Shown here: piece after piece, positions 6,527 to 14,382 of the stretch
Layout of the letters: each line of letters begins with the position of its first letter
Numbering within the stretch: position 1 is the first letter of the stretch
Assembly (NCBI GenBank): GCA_017938885.1
Contig: JAGBAS010000002.1
Span: 1 to 36,480 of the forward strand
DNA: 36,480 bases
From: Clostridia bacterium
GTDB taxonomy: Bacteria; Bacillota; Clostridia; Oscillospirales; CAG-272
Direction of reading: 5' to 3'
The notes under the pieces: generated by a model
The model's database searches: none
What the model was told of the DNA's origin: nothing
The model's input: the letters and a program-made list of their open reading frames with translations, nothing else
Position numbers and translations under genes: made by a program

Positions 6527-9154
6527 TCACTGTGCCCGCTCAGCCGCCAGTTTGGCCTTATAGGCCTCGTACTCCTCCACGGTCCCCTTGAAGGTGAACA
6601 TCTGATGGTCCCCGAGCAGGTAGCGGTCGCCCATGCCCGACAGGACGCGGTAGTCGCGGCGGGCGATATAGCCCTCGGCGGTGAGGTTGACCTCGTCGTA
6701 CTGCCAGGTGTTGCCGATGTGGATGGGCATCATCTCACCCTCGGCGGCCACGGCGCGGTAGGCGGTCAGCACGCAGTCGGAGGAGATGTGTCGGCCCCAA
6801 TCACAGGTGAAGCGTACTACCCCCACCCCGGGGGCGAACCAGAACCGCTTGGTCCCCATCTCGGTGTTGCGGAAGAAGTAGTCGGTGTCGCGGGGGGCAT
6901 CGGTGTCCCCGGCCTCTACGGTGAGGCAGACCGTGGACTCGAACACTCCCGCAGGGGTCTCCACCCGCCCGCCGTCGGTGACGGCCAGCTTGATGATGGC
7001 GTTCTTCCAGCTGTGGGGATGCTCCTCGGTGTAGCCCGCCACCCAGCGGTCATCCCAGAGGGTGTCGGTGAGGCTTTGCAGGTAACGGAAGGGCTTGACC
7101 CCGAAGATGCGGTTCTCCTCGCCGCGGGAGCCCCAGACGCCGGTATCACAGGAGAATACGTCGCATTCGTCATAGGTCATACAGCCGTGGCTCTGGCGGA
7201 GAGTCAGGGTCGAGATGTTGGCCGAGGAGGGACAGAAGCGCCAATGGGCTTGATCGTACTGTGCCTTCTCCTCCAGATAAGTAAGGACGGACAGGGCGCA
7301 GTCCACGCTCTCGCGGTCGGAGTTGGCGATGACGATGGCGCGGAGGGTATCGGCGGCCTCGGAAAATTTCTTCGCGTCGCAGAGGTCGGATGCTTTCGAG
7401 AAGAGCAGGGTGGCATCCGAGGTGCGCATCTCCCAATCGGGCTCCAGGGCGATGTAGTCCAGGCAGGAGAGAGAGACCATATCCCTGTCCCCGTTCCCCT
7501 TACCCATCTGTTCAATGGTGTACTCGGTCACCTCCACCATGACGTCGGGCTTTTCGGGATTCTCATACCGCCACGTGTTGCCCACGCAGAGGGGGAGCAG
7601 ACCCTCGCCGCCTTTGATCTCGCAGGAGACCAGAGCCTTGGCTTTGAGGGGGGCATTACTGACGGTCGCCTGCACAAGACCCACGCCCTCCTTGTACCAT
7701 GCGGAGTAGACCGTGCCGTCAGTGTCCTCCTTGTCGATGTGTACGCAGTTCTCGAACACACCCGCGGGGGTGGTGACGGTCTCGGTGGTGGAGACCACGC
7801 GGCGGATACCGTTGGGGTGGCCGTCATCCGCGGTCATGATCTCCTCAGCCCCCTCGGTCAGATCGGCCGTGCGGGGGAAGAAGTAGCGGTCTCCGACACA
7901 GCCGCTGAAGTAGAACAGGGGATTGTGGAAGCGGTACAGCTCACTGCCACCCGAGAAGCCGGGCTCGCTCCAATAGTAGAGGTTTCCTTCGGTGATCCAC
8001 CAGCTCTCGCCCGTGATGGAGAAGTAGGTCATGGGACGCTTTTCCCGCAGGTGAGGCAAGGCCTTGAGGGCGGCGACGGTATTGCCGTACATGGCGTTGA
8101 CGGATGAGATATGGCGGTAGTGCTCCATAGCCTTGTCGTACAGAGCCTCCACGCGGTCATAGTCGGGATCGTCAGTGCGTAACAGATGGGATGCCTGCCA
8201 GAATGTGAGGTAGCCCAGACCGCCGTGACGGTCGTTGTCCTCGGGATACTCCAGCAGGGCGGGGATGGCGGTGTTTTCCAGGTAGTCCGCCTTTTCCTGA
8301 TCGGAGCCCAGCTTCCAGGCGAGATTTACGTAGAGACAGGCGGCGTCGTTGGATTTTCCATACTTTTTATAGGTGGAAAAAGCCTCGTCGCTGTACGCCT
8401 CCGGATCGTTGCGGGCGGCAATACCGGCACTCCGCAGAGAGTATTTCTCCACGTCCTCTCGGTCAGACAGATTGGCGATCAGCTCCTTGATGCTCTTATA
8501 GGCGGAGTCAAAGCCTGCGTTCGAGCCGTAGAGCTTGCGGTAGTTGGCCAGCTCCTGCACCTTCTTTTCCAGTGCCTCGGCAAAGGAATCGGGCAGGGTA
8601 TTCATAGTGGTTTCGGTCATGCTGTATTCCTTTCTCAATTTCTCCCGCGCCGTGTGGATGCGGCCCTTGACGGTGCCCAGCGGGGTATTGGTGCGGCGGG
8701 CGATCTCCTCCATGGTGTAGTCCTCCCAGAAGTAGAGGATCGCCGTTTCCCGCAGGGCGGGGGATAGGGCCTCCAATCGCTTGCGCCACTCCCTCATGGT
8801 CTCGCTGTCGCGGTAGTAGGCGTCGGGCGTATCGTGGTCGGGTGTGTCGGGAAGCTCCTCGCAGAGCTCGGTCTTACGCGCCTTGACCACCTGCCGCAGG
8901 GCCTTGTATTTGAGGATTTGGGTCAGCCACGCGCCGATCTTTTGGTGGTCGCGCAGCTCGGACAGGTGCAGATATCCGTCGATCAGGGTCTCCTGCACCA
9001 GATCCTCCGCCGCGTCGGGATGGGTACACAGGCAGAGGGCGGTGCGGTGGAGCTTATCCATATAGGCGGTGACGATGACGGTATAGGCCTCGGGATCACC
9101 GTTCAAAGTGTCGCGGATGGCGCGCAGAATGCGGTCTTTGTCAGTCGTGCTCAT
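6527..9154 (-). CDS. ECF-type sigma factor fused to a large C-terminal helical/beta-repeat region
   Basis: 875 residues from ATG 9154-9152, chosen for the AAGGAGG just upstream; a longer open frame to 9331 runs through non-coding sequence and is rejected. Residues 1-178 are a complete ECF sigma: region 2 (DAAEDLVQETLIDGYLHL, GAWLTQILKYKAL) and region 4 helix-turn-helix (LSPALRETAILYFWEDYTMEEIA..TNTPLGTVKGRI). Without a stop it continues into an alpha-helical part (about 180-400, possibly TPR-like). Two beta modules follow, each with TPAGVFE (~460 and ~733), W(Y/F)..GVG (~487 and ~770) and GNTW.Y (~525 and ~815). No transmembrane segment or signal peptide is seen, so the whole chain should be cytoplasmic. 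The usual anti-sigma gene is absent. In-frame ATG 8620 has its own AAAGGA, so a separate 697-residue C-terminal product is possible. Function of the C-terminal part is unknown. Confidence 0.88.
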   Translation of the reverse strand: MSTTDKDRILRAIRDTLNGDPEAYTVIVTAYMDKLHRTALCLCTHPDAAEDLVQETLIDGYLHLSELRDHQKIGAWLTQILKYKALRQVVKARKTELCEELPDTPDHDTPDAYYRDSETMREWRKRLEALSPALRETAILYFWEDYTMEEIARRTNTPLGTVKGRIHTAREKLRKEYSMTETTMNTLPDSFAEALEKKVQELANYRKLYGSNAGFDSAYKSIKELIANLSDREDVEKYSLRSAGIAARNDPEAYSDEAFSTYKKYGKSNDAACLYVNLAWKLGSDQEKADYLENTAIPALLEYPEDNDRHGGLGYLTFWQASHLLRTDDPDYDRVEALYDKAMEHYRHISSVNAMYGNTVAALKALPHLREKRPMTYFSITGESWWITEGNLYYWSEPGFSGGSELYRFHNPLFYFSGCVGDRYFFPRTADLTEGAEEIMTADDGHPNGIRRVVSTTETVTTPAGVFENCVHIDKEDTDGTVYSAWYKEGVGLVQATVSNAPLKAKALVSCEIKGGEGLLPLCVGNTWRYENPEKPDVMVEVTEYTIEQMGKGNGDRDMVSLSCLDYIALEPDWEMRTSDATLLFSKASDLCDAKKFSEAADTLRAIVIANSDRESVDCALSVLTYLEEKAQYDQAHWRFCPSSANISTLTLRQSHGCMTYDECDVFSCDTGVWGSRGEENRIFGVKPFRYLQSLTDTLWDDRWVAGYTEEHPHSWKNAIIKLAVTDGGRVETPAGVFESTVCLTVEAGDTDAPRDTDYFFRNTEMGTKRFWFAPGVGVVRFTCDWGRHISSDCVLTAYRAVAAEGEMMPIHIGNTWQYDEVNLTAEGYIARRDYRVLSGMGDRYLLGDHQMFTFKGTVEEYEAYKAKLAAERAQ

Positions 9155-9202
9155 GGAGCCTCCTTTTTGGGTGGTGATATCAACTGCAGTTTCACCCCCA
9201 TA

Positions 9203-9228
9203 GAGACGCGGGGGAGGAGAAAGGTTCG
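9203..9228 (-). promoter_or_regulatory. Candidate ECF-type promoter of the sigma-fusion gene
   Basis: On the minus strand CGAACC (9228-9223) is followed, 15 nt after its AAC, by CGTCTC (9208-9203), with A-tracts just upstream. The AAC-N15/16-CGTC layout is the general form of ECF sigma promoters, which suggests autoregulation. This is pattern matching only. Confidence 0.4.
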
Positions 9229-9323
9229 GTTTTTTGGAATTTTTTGCGATATTTGAAAAAATGGGATTCCAATTGGGGTTTATCGAACCGTTTGCAGGAA
9301 CAAATCGGTGCGTTTTGGTTGGC

Positions 9324-9423
9324 GGGCGCACACATAGGTGCGCCCCTACCGAGCATCAAAAAGCCGAAAAGTTATTAGCCTAAATAAAAAAATCAGGGTA
9401 GGGGCGCACCTGTGTGTGCGCCC
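9324..9423. repeat. REP/BIME-like inverted pair A (GTAG facing inward)
   Basis: The two units are each GTAG plus a hairpin with an 8-bp stem GGGCGCAC/GTGCGCCC and a 6-nt loop. The left unit (9324-9349) is on the minus strand and the right unit (9398-9423) on the plus strand. The two copies are identical except for one loop base. Counting flanking bases the inverted repeat is 27/28 (9323-9350 and 9397-9424). GTAG at the foot of a GC-rich hairpin is the known layout of REP elements used by RAYT transposases. Confidence 0.8.
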
Positions 9424-9552
9424 GTTACATAGCGGTTTCATTGTGCATATCCGGTGACAAACGTACCGATAAACCCAAATTTGAAAATCCACTGCATGGT
9501 TACGTTACGATCTGTTTTATTATCGGAGAGTTTTTATTTGGCATCGTACAGG

Positions 9553-10275
9553 TCACATCTTCCCCATCCTCTCCCTCTCCTCCCAATCCGGCAGCACCCT
9601 GGCCACCTCCCGCCAGAACCGATTCGAGTGGTTCGCCTCCAGAAAGTGGCACAGCTCATGCACCACCACGTACTCGATAAAGGCCACGGGATACTCACAG
9701 AGCCGCGACGAGAAATTCAGATACCCCTTGGCCGCCGAGCAGCTCCCGTGGCGGGTCTTCATGACCTTGACCCGAATGGCCTTGGGGTAGGGAACGCCAT
9801 GGGAAGCAAAGAGGGGGTAATACCGATCCACCAGGGCCGTCACCAGCTTGCGGGTCTCCGCGATCTCAAAGGTCTCAATGGCGGCGGCCCGCATCTCGGG
9901 ATCGGTTGGGTCAAACAGCGTGATCGTCAGACGGCGGTTCACCATGTCAGCCTCCACGCGGGCGGGCAGTCCGTGCTGCCACACCACCTCCAGCTTGCCT
10001 CCCAGATAGGGCAGGGAATCCCCCACCGCCTCGGCCAGCGGGTGGGCTTCCGCTCGCTTCTCCATGCGGGACAGAGCGGCCAGCACCCAGTCCTCACGGT
10101 CGCAGAGAAAGGCCTCGGCCTCGGCCACCGTGGTGCGCTTGGGGATGGACAGATGCACCGTCCCGTCGCGGCGCACGCGGAGGTTGATGTGCTTCACCGT
10201 CTTGCGCTCCAGCTCAAAGGTCAGGGTACGGCGGGACTTGGGAAGGGGGATCGTGCGGACTTGGATGGGGGACAT
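9553..10275 (-). CDS. YgjP-type zinc metallopeptidase (PF01863-like, M48-related)
   Basis: 240 residues from ATG 10275-10273, preceded by AAAGGAGC; a longer open frame to 10785 would overlap the divergent gene and its promoter. The N-terminal half is strand-rich (RKTVKHINLRVRRDGTVHLSIPK, split here only by description), followed by helices. The C-terminal half has the zinc motif HELCH (His206, Glu207, His210) with EANHS..FW just after, as in YgjP/SprT-like peptidases. The family is widespread and cytoplasmic with poorly defined substrates. It is divergent from the 10439 lipoprotein. Its own promoter lies at 10304-10332. No terminator was recognised downstream, although the REP-like pair might serve as one. 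Confidence 0.9.
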   Translation of the reverse strand: MSPIQVRTIPLPKSRRTLTFELERKTVKHINLRVRRDGTVHLSIPKRTTVAEAEAFLCDREDWVLAALSRMEKRAEAHPLAEAVGDSLPYLGGKLEVVWQHGLPARVEADMVNRRLTITLFDPTDPEMRAAAIETFEIAETRKLVTALVDRYYPLFASHGVPYPKAIRVKVMKTRHGSCSAAKGYLNFSSRLCEYPVAFIEYVVVHELCHFLEANHSNRFWREVARVLPDWEERERMGKM

Positions 10276-10303
10276 GGGGAAGCTCCTTTCGGTAGATGGG
10301 TAT

Positions 10304-10332
10304 AGTGTAGCACGGGGACAGGGGAATGTCAA
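10304..10332 (-). promoter_or_regulatory. Sigma-A promoter of the metallopeptidase gene
   Basis: On the minus strand: perfect TTGACA (10332-10327), 17-nt spacer, TACACT (10309-10304), about 28 nt before the start codon. Confidence 0.75.
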
Positions 10333-10394
10333 GGAGAAAGTTACGGAATATTCATACTTTTTTGACGGGGAGCCATGGCAATATCCGGTTTTTG

Positions 10395-10403
10395 TGCTAT
10401 AAT
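10395..10403 (+). promoter_or_regulatory. Extended -10 promoter of the 10439 lipoprotein gene
   Basis: TGC followed by TATAAT (10398-10403) forms a perfect extended -10. No good -35 lies at 17 nt (a TTGACG occurs at 10362, too far away). Confidence 0.6.
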
Positions 10404-10438
10404 ATAGGGGAATGAACATCGGAGAGGAGTAAGACACC

Positions 10439-12568
10439 ATGAAAAAAAGATTTTTTGGATTCTGGATCGCGGTTGGCCTTATTACGTTGACCGTGGGCAT
10501 GGCCTCCTGTGAGCTTGGCATAGATAAGACAGATCCGGAAACGGCGGAGACGGGGACTGCCGAGCCCTCTGTCCCTGTGACGGAGGCGCATACCGAAGAG
10601 GCTTCGACGGTCGGGGATGAATCCGAGGCTATCGAGTGTACACACGTATACGGCGAGTGGGAATCTTTAGCGGAAGCAAGCTGTACCAAGCGCGGAGTGA
10701 ATATCCGTCTTTGTACACTCTGTTCCCACCAAGATCTGGAGGTGATCCCCGCTACGGGGCACACCGAGGTCACCGACCCGGGCAAGGAGGCTCTTTGTAC
10801 GGCTGTCGGCTATACCGAGGGCAAGCACTGCTCGGTTTGCGGAGAGGTCACGTTGAAGCAGACGGTCATTCCCGCTACGGGACATACCGAGGAGCTCCTT
10901 TCGCGTGTGGAACCCACCTGCACAGCCCACGGCTTGGCCGAGGGTGTCGCCTGCTCGCTCTGCGGAGAGATCCTGTCGGGACGGGAGGATCTTGCTCCCA
11001 CGGGTCATACGGAGGTCATCGATCCCCGCGTGGAGCCTACCTGCACCGAAAGCGGCCTCAGCGAGGGGCGGCATTGCGGTGTTTGCGGCTTTGTTCTGTA
11101 TAGTCAAGTGGTTCGTCCCGCTACGGGACACACCGAGACGGCTCTGGCGCGTGTGGAACCCACCTGTAGCGAGCCCGGCCTGACCGAGGGCGTGGGCTGT
11201 TCGGCCTGCGGAACGGTCATGTCGGGACGGGAGCCCATCGCGGCTCTGGGACACATCGTGGTTACCGATCCCCGCGTGGAGCCTACCTGCACCGAGGACG
11301 GCCTCAGCGAGGGTAAGCATTGTCGCGTGTGCGGTAAGATCGTGATTGCCCAACGAGTCCTGTCTGCCTTAGGGCACGAGGAGGAGATCATTCCCACCGT
11401 ACCGGCCACCTGTACCGAGGGCGGTATGACGGCAGGTATCTGTTGCGGACGTTGCGGAGCGGTGTCGGTGGAGCCTGTTCCCACCGAGCCTCTGGGACAC
11501 AACTACGACGGCTTCGGTGTTTGTATCCGCTGTGACCGCACCAACGCCAGCGATGGCCTGGCGTTCATGTCCAATGGGGATGGTACCTGTACTCTGATCG
11601 GTATGGGCTCCTGCACCGATACCCACGTTGTTATTCCTTCTGTCTCTCCCGAGGGGGATACCGTGACTGCTCTGAGCTATGATCTCTACCTTGGCAACGG
11701 TCTGCAAAGCGTGACGATTCCCAATACGGTCGTTGCGGTCGGCGGTTTCTTTGGTGGAGTCAAATCCTCTGTGGAGATCTGTTTCCTGGGAACCCGCGCG
11801 GAGCTTCATGCCGTGACGCACATGTATGATTTGATGAGTACGGAGTATCACTACGTGACCTGCGCCGACGGCGAGGTCTTCGTCTACGGCGGTGCCATCG
11901 AGGATCCCCGCTTTGTCTTTACCTCCAATGGCGACGGTACCTGCTGTGTCAGCGGTATCGGCACGGCTGCGATCGGTGTGATCCCCCTGTATTCTCCTGA
12001 GGGAGAACGGGTGGTAGCCGTGGGGGAGGCCGCGCTCAAGGGGCAGTACCTGGAGATCCTGGCTATCCCCACGGGTGTGACCCGTATTGAAGACGAGGCC
12101 TTCCGTGAAACCGAGTTCTGGCAGGTCTACGTGGCGGATACCGTGACCTTCATCGGTGATTACGCATTTGCCTACACGAATACGATGGGGATGGCCAATC
12201 AGATCTGCGAGGCGGTGAGCCGCCTTTCGGGACTCACTCATCTGGGTAAGGGCGCGCTGGGAACCAAAGGAACTTCCGAACGTCTGACGCTGACCCTTCC
12301 CGAAGGGGTTACCTCGGTGCCGGATTGCCTCTTTGCGGGCGGTATGTGGACGGACGTGCATCTGATCCTGCACAGAAACGTGACCTATCTGGGTGCTTGT
12401 CTGTTCGACGGATGGAACACGCATGCGCGCATTGATTTTGAGGGGACGGTTGCGGAGTGGAATGCCATGGAAAAGCACGTTGACTGGAATTCCCAAATGT
12501 ATCCCATCACCATTACCTGCATCGATGGGGAGATCATTACGGAGGATCTCAATACCCGGTTGGATTGA
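10439..12568 (+). CDS. Lipoprotein with seven Cys-rich repeats and C-terminal LRR_5-type modules
   Basis: 709 residues. ATG after GGAGAGGAG (10421-10429). The signal peptide ends in MASC, with Cys24 the likely lipid-modified residue (Met at -3 is not ideal). A Thr/Glu-rich linker leads to about seven ~41-residue repeats (about residues 78-365) of the form TCTE.GL.EGKHC.VCG......IPATGHTEV.DP.VEP. Each has an isolated Cys, a C-x2-C pair and a conserved GH, which could bind metal or form disulfides. The C-terminal part has two headers like those of the giant LRR protein (FMSNGDGTC near 377; FTSNGDGTC near 496), the second followed by short LRR_5-like repeats (PTGVTRIEDEAF). It is expected on the cell surface, anchored by lipid. 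Cys-repeat function is unknown; adhesion or metal binding is speculation. GC content matches the neighbours, unlike the other two LRR genes. Confidence 0.88.
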   Translation: MKKRFFGFWIAVGLITLTVGMASCELGIDKTDPETAETGTAEPSVPVTEAHTEEASTVGDESEAIECTHVYGEWESLAEASCTKRGVNIRLCTLCSHQDLEVIPATGHTEVTDPGKEALCTAVGYTEGKHCSVCGEVTLKQTVIPATGHTEELLSRVEPTCTAHGLAEGVACSLCGEILSGREDLAPTGHTEVIDPRVEPTCTESGLSEGRHCGVCGFVLYSQVVRPATGHTETALARVEPTCSEPGLTEGVGCSACGTVMSGREPIAALGHIVVTDPRVEPTCTEDGLSEGKHCRVCGKIVIAQRVLSALGHEEEIIPTVPATCTEGGMTAGICCGRCGAVSVEPVPTEPLGHNYDGFGVCIRCDRTNASDGLAFMSNGDGTCTLIGMGSCTDTHVVIPSVSPEGDTVTALSYDLYLGNGLQSVTIPNTVVAVGGFFGGVKSSVEICFLGTRAELHAVTHMYDLMSTEYHYVTCADGEVFVYGGAIEDPRFVFTSNGDGTCCVSGIGTAAIGVIPLYSPEGERVVAVGEAALKGQYLEILAIPTGVTRIEDEAFRETEFWQVYVADTVTFIGDYAFAYTNTMGMANQICEAVSRLSGLTHLGKGALGTKGTSERLTLTLPEGVTSVPDCLFAGGMWTDVHLILHRNVTYLGACLFDGWNTHARIDFEGTVAEWNAMEKHVDWNSQMYPITITCIDGEIITEDLNTRLD

Positions 12569-12582
12569 TCCACTGATGTACC

Positions 12583-12618
12583 AGAGACGGTTATGCCGGC
12601 GCGTAGCCGTCTCTTTTG
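12583..12618 (+). terminator. Terminator after the Cys-rich lipoprotein gene
   Basis: Stem agagacgg (12583-12590) with ccgtctct (12607-12614), extendable to 11 bp with one G-U pair, then TTTT. Confidence 0.8.
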
Positions 12619-12661
12619 CGGAATGAACGGGTTTGTTCATGATGTATTCACATGAAGAACG

Positions 12662-12784
12662 TATAATAGAAAACGATATGGGAGGGGCTCGTTGCCCGCT
12701 GTAGCCGATCGCAGCATGCTCAGAATTGGATTTGACCATCCTGCAATCGTGTAGTTACCCTCTCGGAAAGGAGGCCGCAGAGCC
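12662..12784 (+). promoter_or_regulatory. Promoter -10 and structured leader of cls
   Basis: TATAAT at 12662-12667 with no clear -35. TTCATG and CATGAA just upstream form a 6-bp inverted repeat that could be an operator. The ~110-nt leader can form gggc/gccc and a 9-bp stem with one mismatch (12706-12714/12741-12749). No known riboswitch class was recognised. Confidence 0.45.
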
Positions 12785-14335
12785 ATGAAGCATTTCCGCA
12801 AAATATTCTCCCGTATGGTATTGGTCAGTCTGGGTATCGCCATACAGCTGGCGTGGCTGTTCTACATTCTGTTCTTTCTGTCGGCCTACTACCTGCCCAT
12901 TGCCTTGTTTTTCAACCTCATCAGTCTGGCGGCGGTGATCTACATCATCAACCGCCCGGGCAATCCCCAGGTCAAGATGGCCTGGATCGTTCCCATCCTG
13001 GTATTCCCTTTGTTTGGCGGGATCATTTTCTTCATTTCGGGCGGCAAGGGACCCAAAAAGAAGCTGCTCCGCGCGCTGGAGAAGAGCGGAGAGCTGTTGA
13101 AGCCGTATCGGAAAAGCAACCTGAACCTGGATCTGGCGAATCCTGCCACCGTCCCCGCCCGTCGGGAGGATCGCTACTTGACGGGACAGTGCCACTACCT
13201 GGACAGCCGAGGCTTTCCCGTCTATCGGGACACCTCCGCCGATTACTATGCCGACTGCCGCGTGGGCTGGGAACGGCTTTTGGAGGATCTTCGCTCAGCC
13301 GAACGCTTCATCTTTATGGAGTATTTCATCATCCGTCCGGGCGTCATGTGGGATCCCGTACTGGCTGTCCTTAAGGAAAAGGCCGCCGCAGGCTTGGACG
13401 TCCGTCTCATCTACGACGACGTGGGCTCCATCAATTACGTGCCCCGCGATTACTTCAGGCAGTTGGAGTCTTTCGGTATCAAATGCTTCGCCTTCAATCG
13501 CTATAAGCCGGTTTACGCCGTGGTCATGAATCATCGAGACCACAGAAAGATCACGGTCATCGACGGTTGCATGGCGTATACGGGCGGCGTTAATTTCGCC
13601 GACGAGTACATCGGTGCGGAGACACGCTTTGGTGAATGGAAGGACAATATCCTGCGCCTGGAGGGGGAAGCCGTGCGGAGTATGACGCTTCTTTTCCTGG
13701 AAATGTGGAACGCCGAGCGGAGCACCGATACCGCCGAGGCGGTGGCGGGCTTTATGCCGGATCCCGCCCGCGCGGGCCGCGTTCACTGCGGCGGTTTGGT
13801 TCAGCCCTACGGGGATTCCCCCGTGGACAGTGAGATCCTGGCCGAGAACGTCTACCTCAACGTCATCAACCAGGCGACGGATTACGTCTATATATACACC
13901 CCCTACGTGGTCATCGACTACGAAATGACCCGCGCACTTTCCCTGGCGGCGCGGCGCGGCGTGGACGTGCGGCTGGCGGTGCCCGCGATCCCCGATAAAA
14001 AGATCGTCTATCACCTGGGCAAATCCTATTTCCCCGAGCTCATCGAAAACGGGGTCAAGGTGTATCGCTTCACCCCCGGTTTCATCCACTCCAAGGTGTT
14101 TCTGGCCGACGACCGACAGGCTGTGGTGGGCTCCATCAACCTGGATTACCGCTCGCTGACCCTGCATTTTGAAAACGCTTGTATGTTCGTGGATCATCCC
14201 GTCCTGCCCTCCATCAAGGCGGATTTTGAGGAGACCTTCCCCCGCTGTGAGACCGTCAGCGTGAAGAAACGGCGGTTCAACGTGCTCTACGACCTGTATC
14301 TGGGCTTGCTTCGGCTGTTCGCGCCCTTGCTTTGA
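12785..14335 (+). CDS. cls: Cardiolipin synthase (ClsA type)
   Basis: 516 residues. ATG with AAAGGAGG at 12767-12774. The enzyme condenses two phosphatidylglycerols to cardiolipin and glycerol at the cytoplasmic membrane. Two N-terminal membrane segments (about residues 11-33 and 36-85, with the PLD-nuclease N-terminal pattern IINRPGNPQVKMAWI..ILVFPLFG) precede two phospholipase D motifs: HRKITVID (His253, Lys255, Asp260, followed by YTGGVNFADEY) and HSKVFLAD (His435, Lys437, Asp442, followed by VVGSINLDYRSL). Both catalytic motifs are intact and length is normal. No terminator is seen before the GH127-like gene 47 nt downstream, so co-transcription is possible. Confidence 0.96.
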   Translation: MKHFRKIFSRMVLVSLGIAIQLAWLFYILFFLSAYYLPIALFFNLISLAAVIYIINRPGNPQVKMAWIVPILVFPLFGGIIFFISGGKGPKKKLLRALEKSGELLKPYRKSNLNLDLANPATVPARREDRYLTGQCHYLDSRGFPVYRDTSADYYADCRVGWERLLEDLRSAERFIFMEYFIIRPGVMWDPVLAVLKEKAAAGLDVRLIYDDVGSINYVPRDYFRQLESFGIKCFAFNRYKPVYAVVMNHRDHRKITVIDGCMAYTGGVNFADEYIGAETRFGEWKDNILRLEGEAVRSMTLLFLEMWNAERSTDTAEAVAGFMPDPARAGRVHCGGLVQPYGDSPVDSEILAENVYLNVINQATDYVYIYTPYVVIDYEMTRALSLAARRGVDVRLAVPAIPDKKIVYHLGKSYFPELIENGVKVYRFTPGFIHSKVFLADDRQAVVGSINLDYRSLTLHFENACMFVDHPVLPSIKADFEETFPRCETVSVKKRRFNVLYDLYLGLLRLFAPLL

Positions 14336-14382
14336 TCCCGCATTTCCCATGATTTCATCATTCTATTCTGTGAGGTACAACC

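Larger units (their letters stand above)
9155..9552. other. 398-bp intergenic region with an inverted repeat pair
   Basis: It lies between two minus-strand genes. From right to left it holds A/T-rich sequence after the metallopeptidase stop, the REP-like inverted pair (9324-9423), a degenerate outer pair of arms (gtttatcg 9278-9285 against cgataaac 9467-9474, each near a cgtttg/caaacg match), A-tracts, the candidate ECF promoter and the AAGGAGG site. No plausible small gene was found. Confidence 0.7.

Noticed and set aside
6605..8107. 500-codon plus-strand frame opposite the sigma fusion
   Set aside because: Antisense image; no ribosome site or recognisable domain, while the minus-strand frame has both.
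9155..9331. 59-residue N-terminal extension of the sigma-fusion protein
   Set aside because: It crosses A-tracts, the candidate promoter and part of the REP-like unit; AAGGAGG and the sigma fold place the start at 9154.
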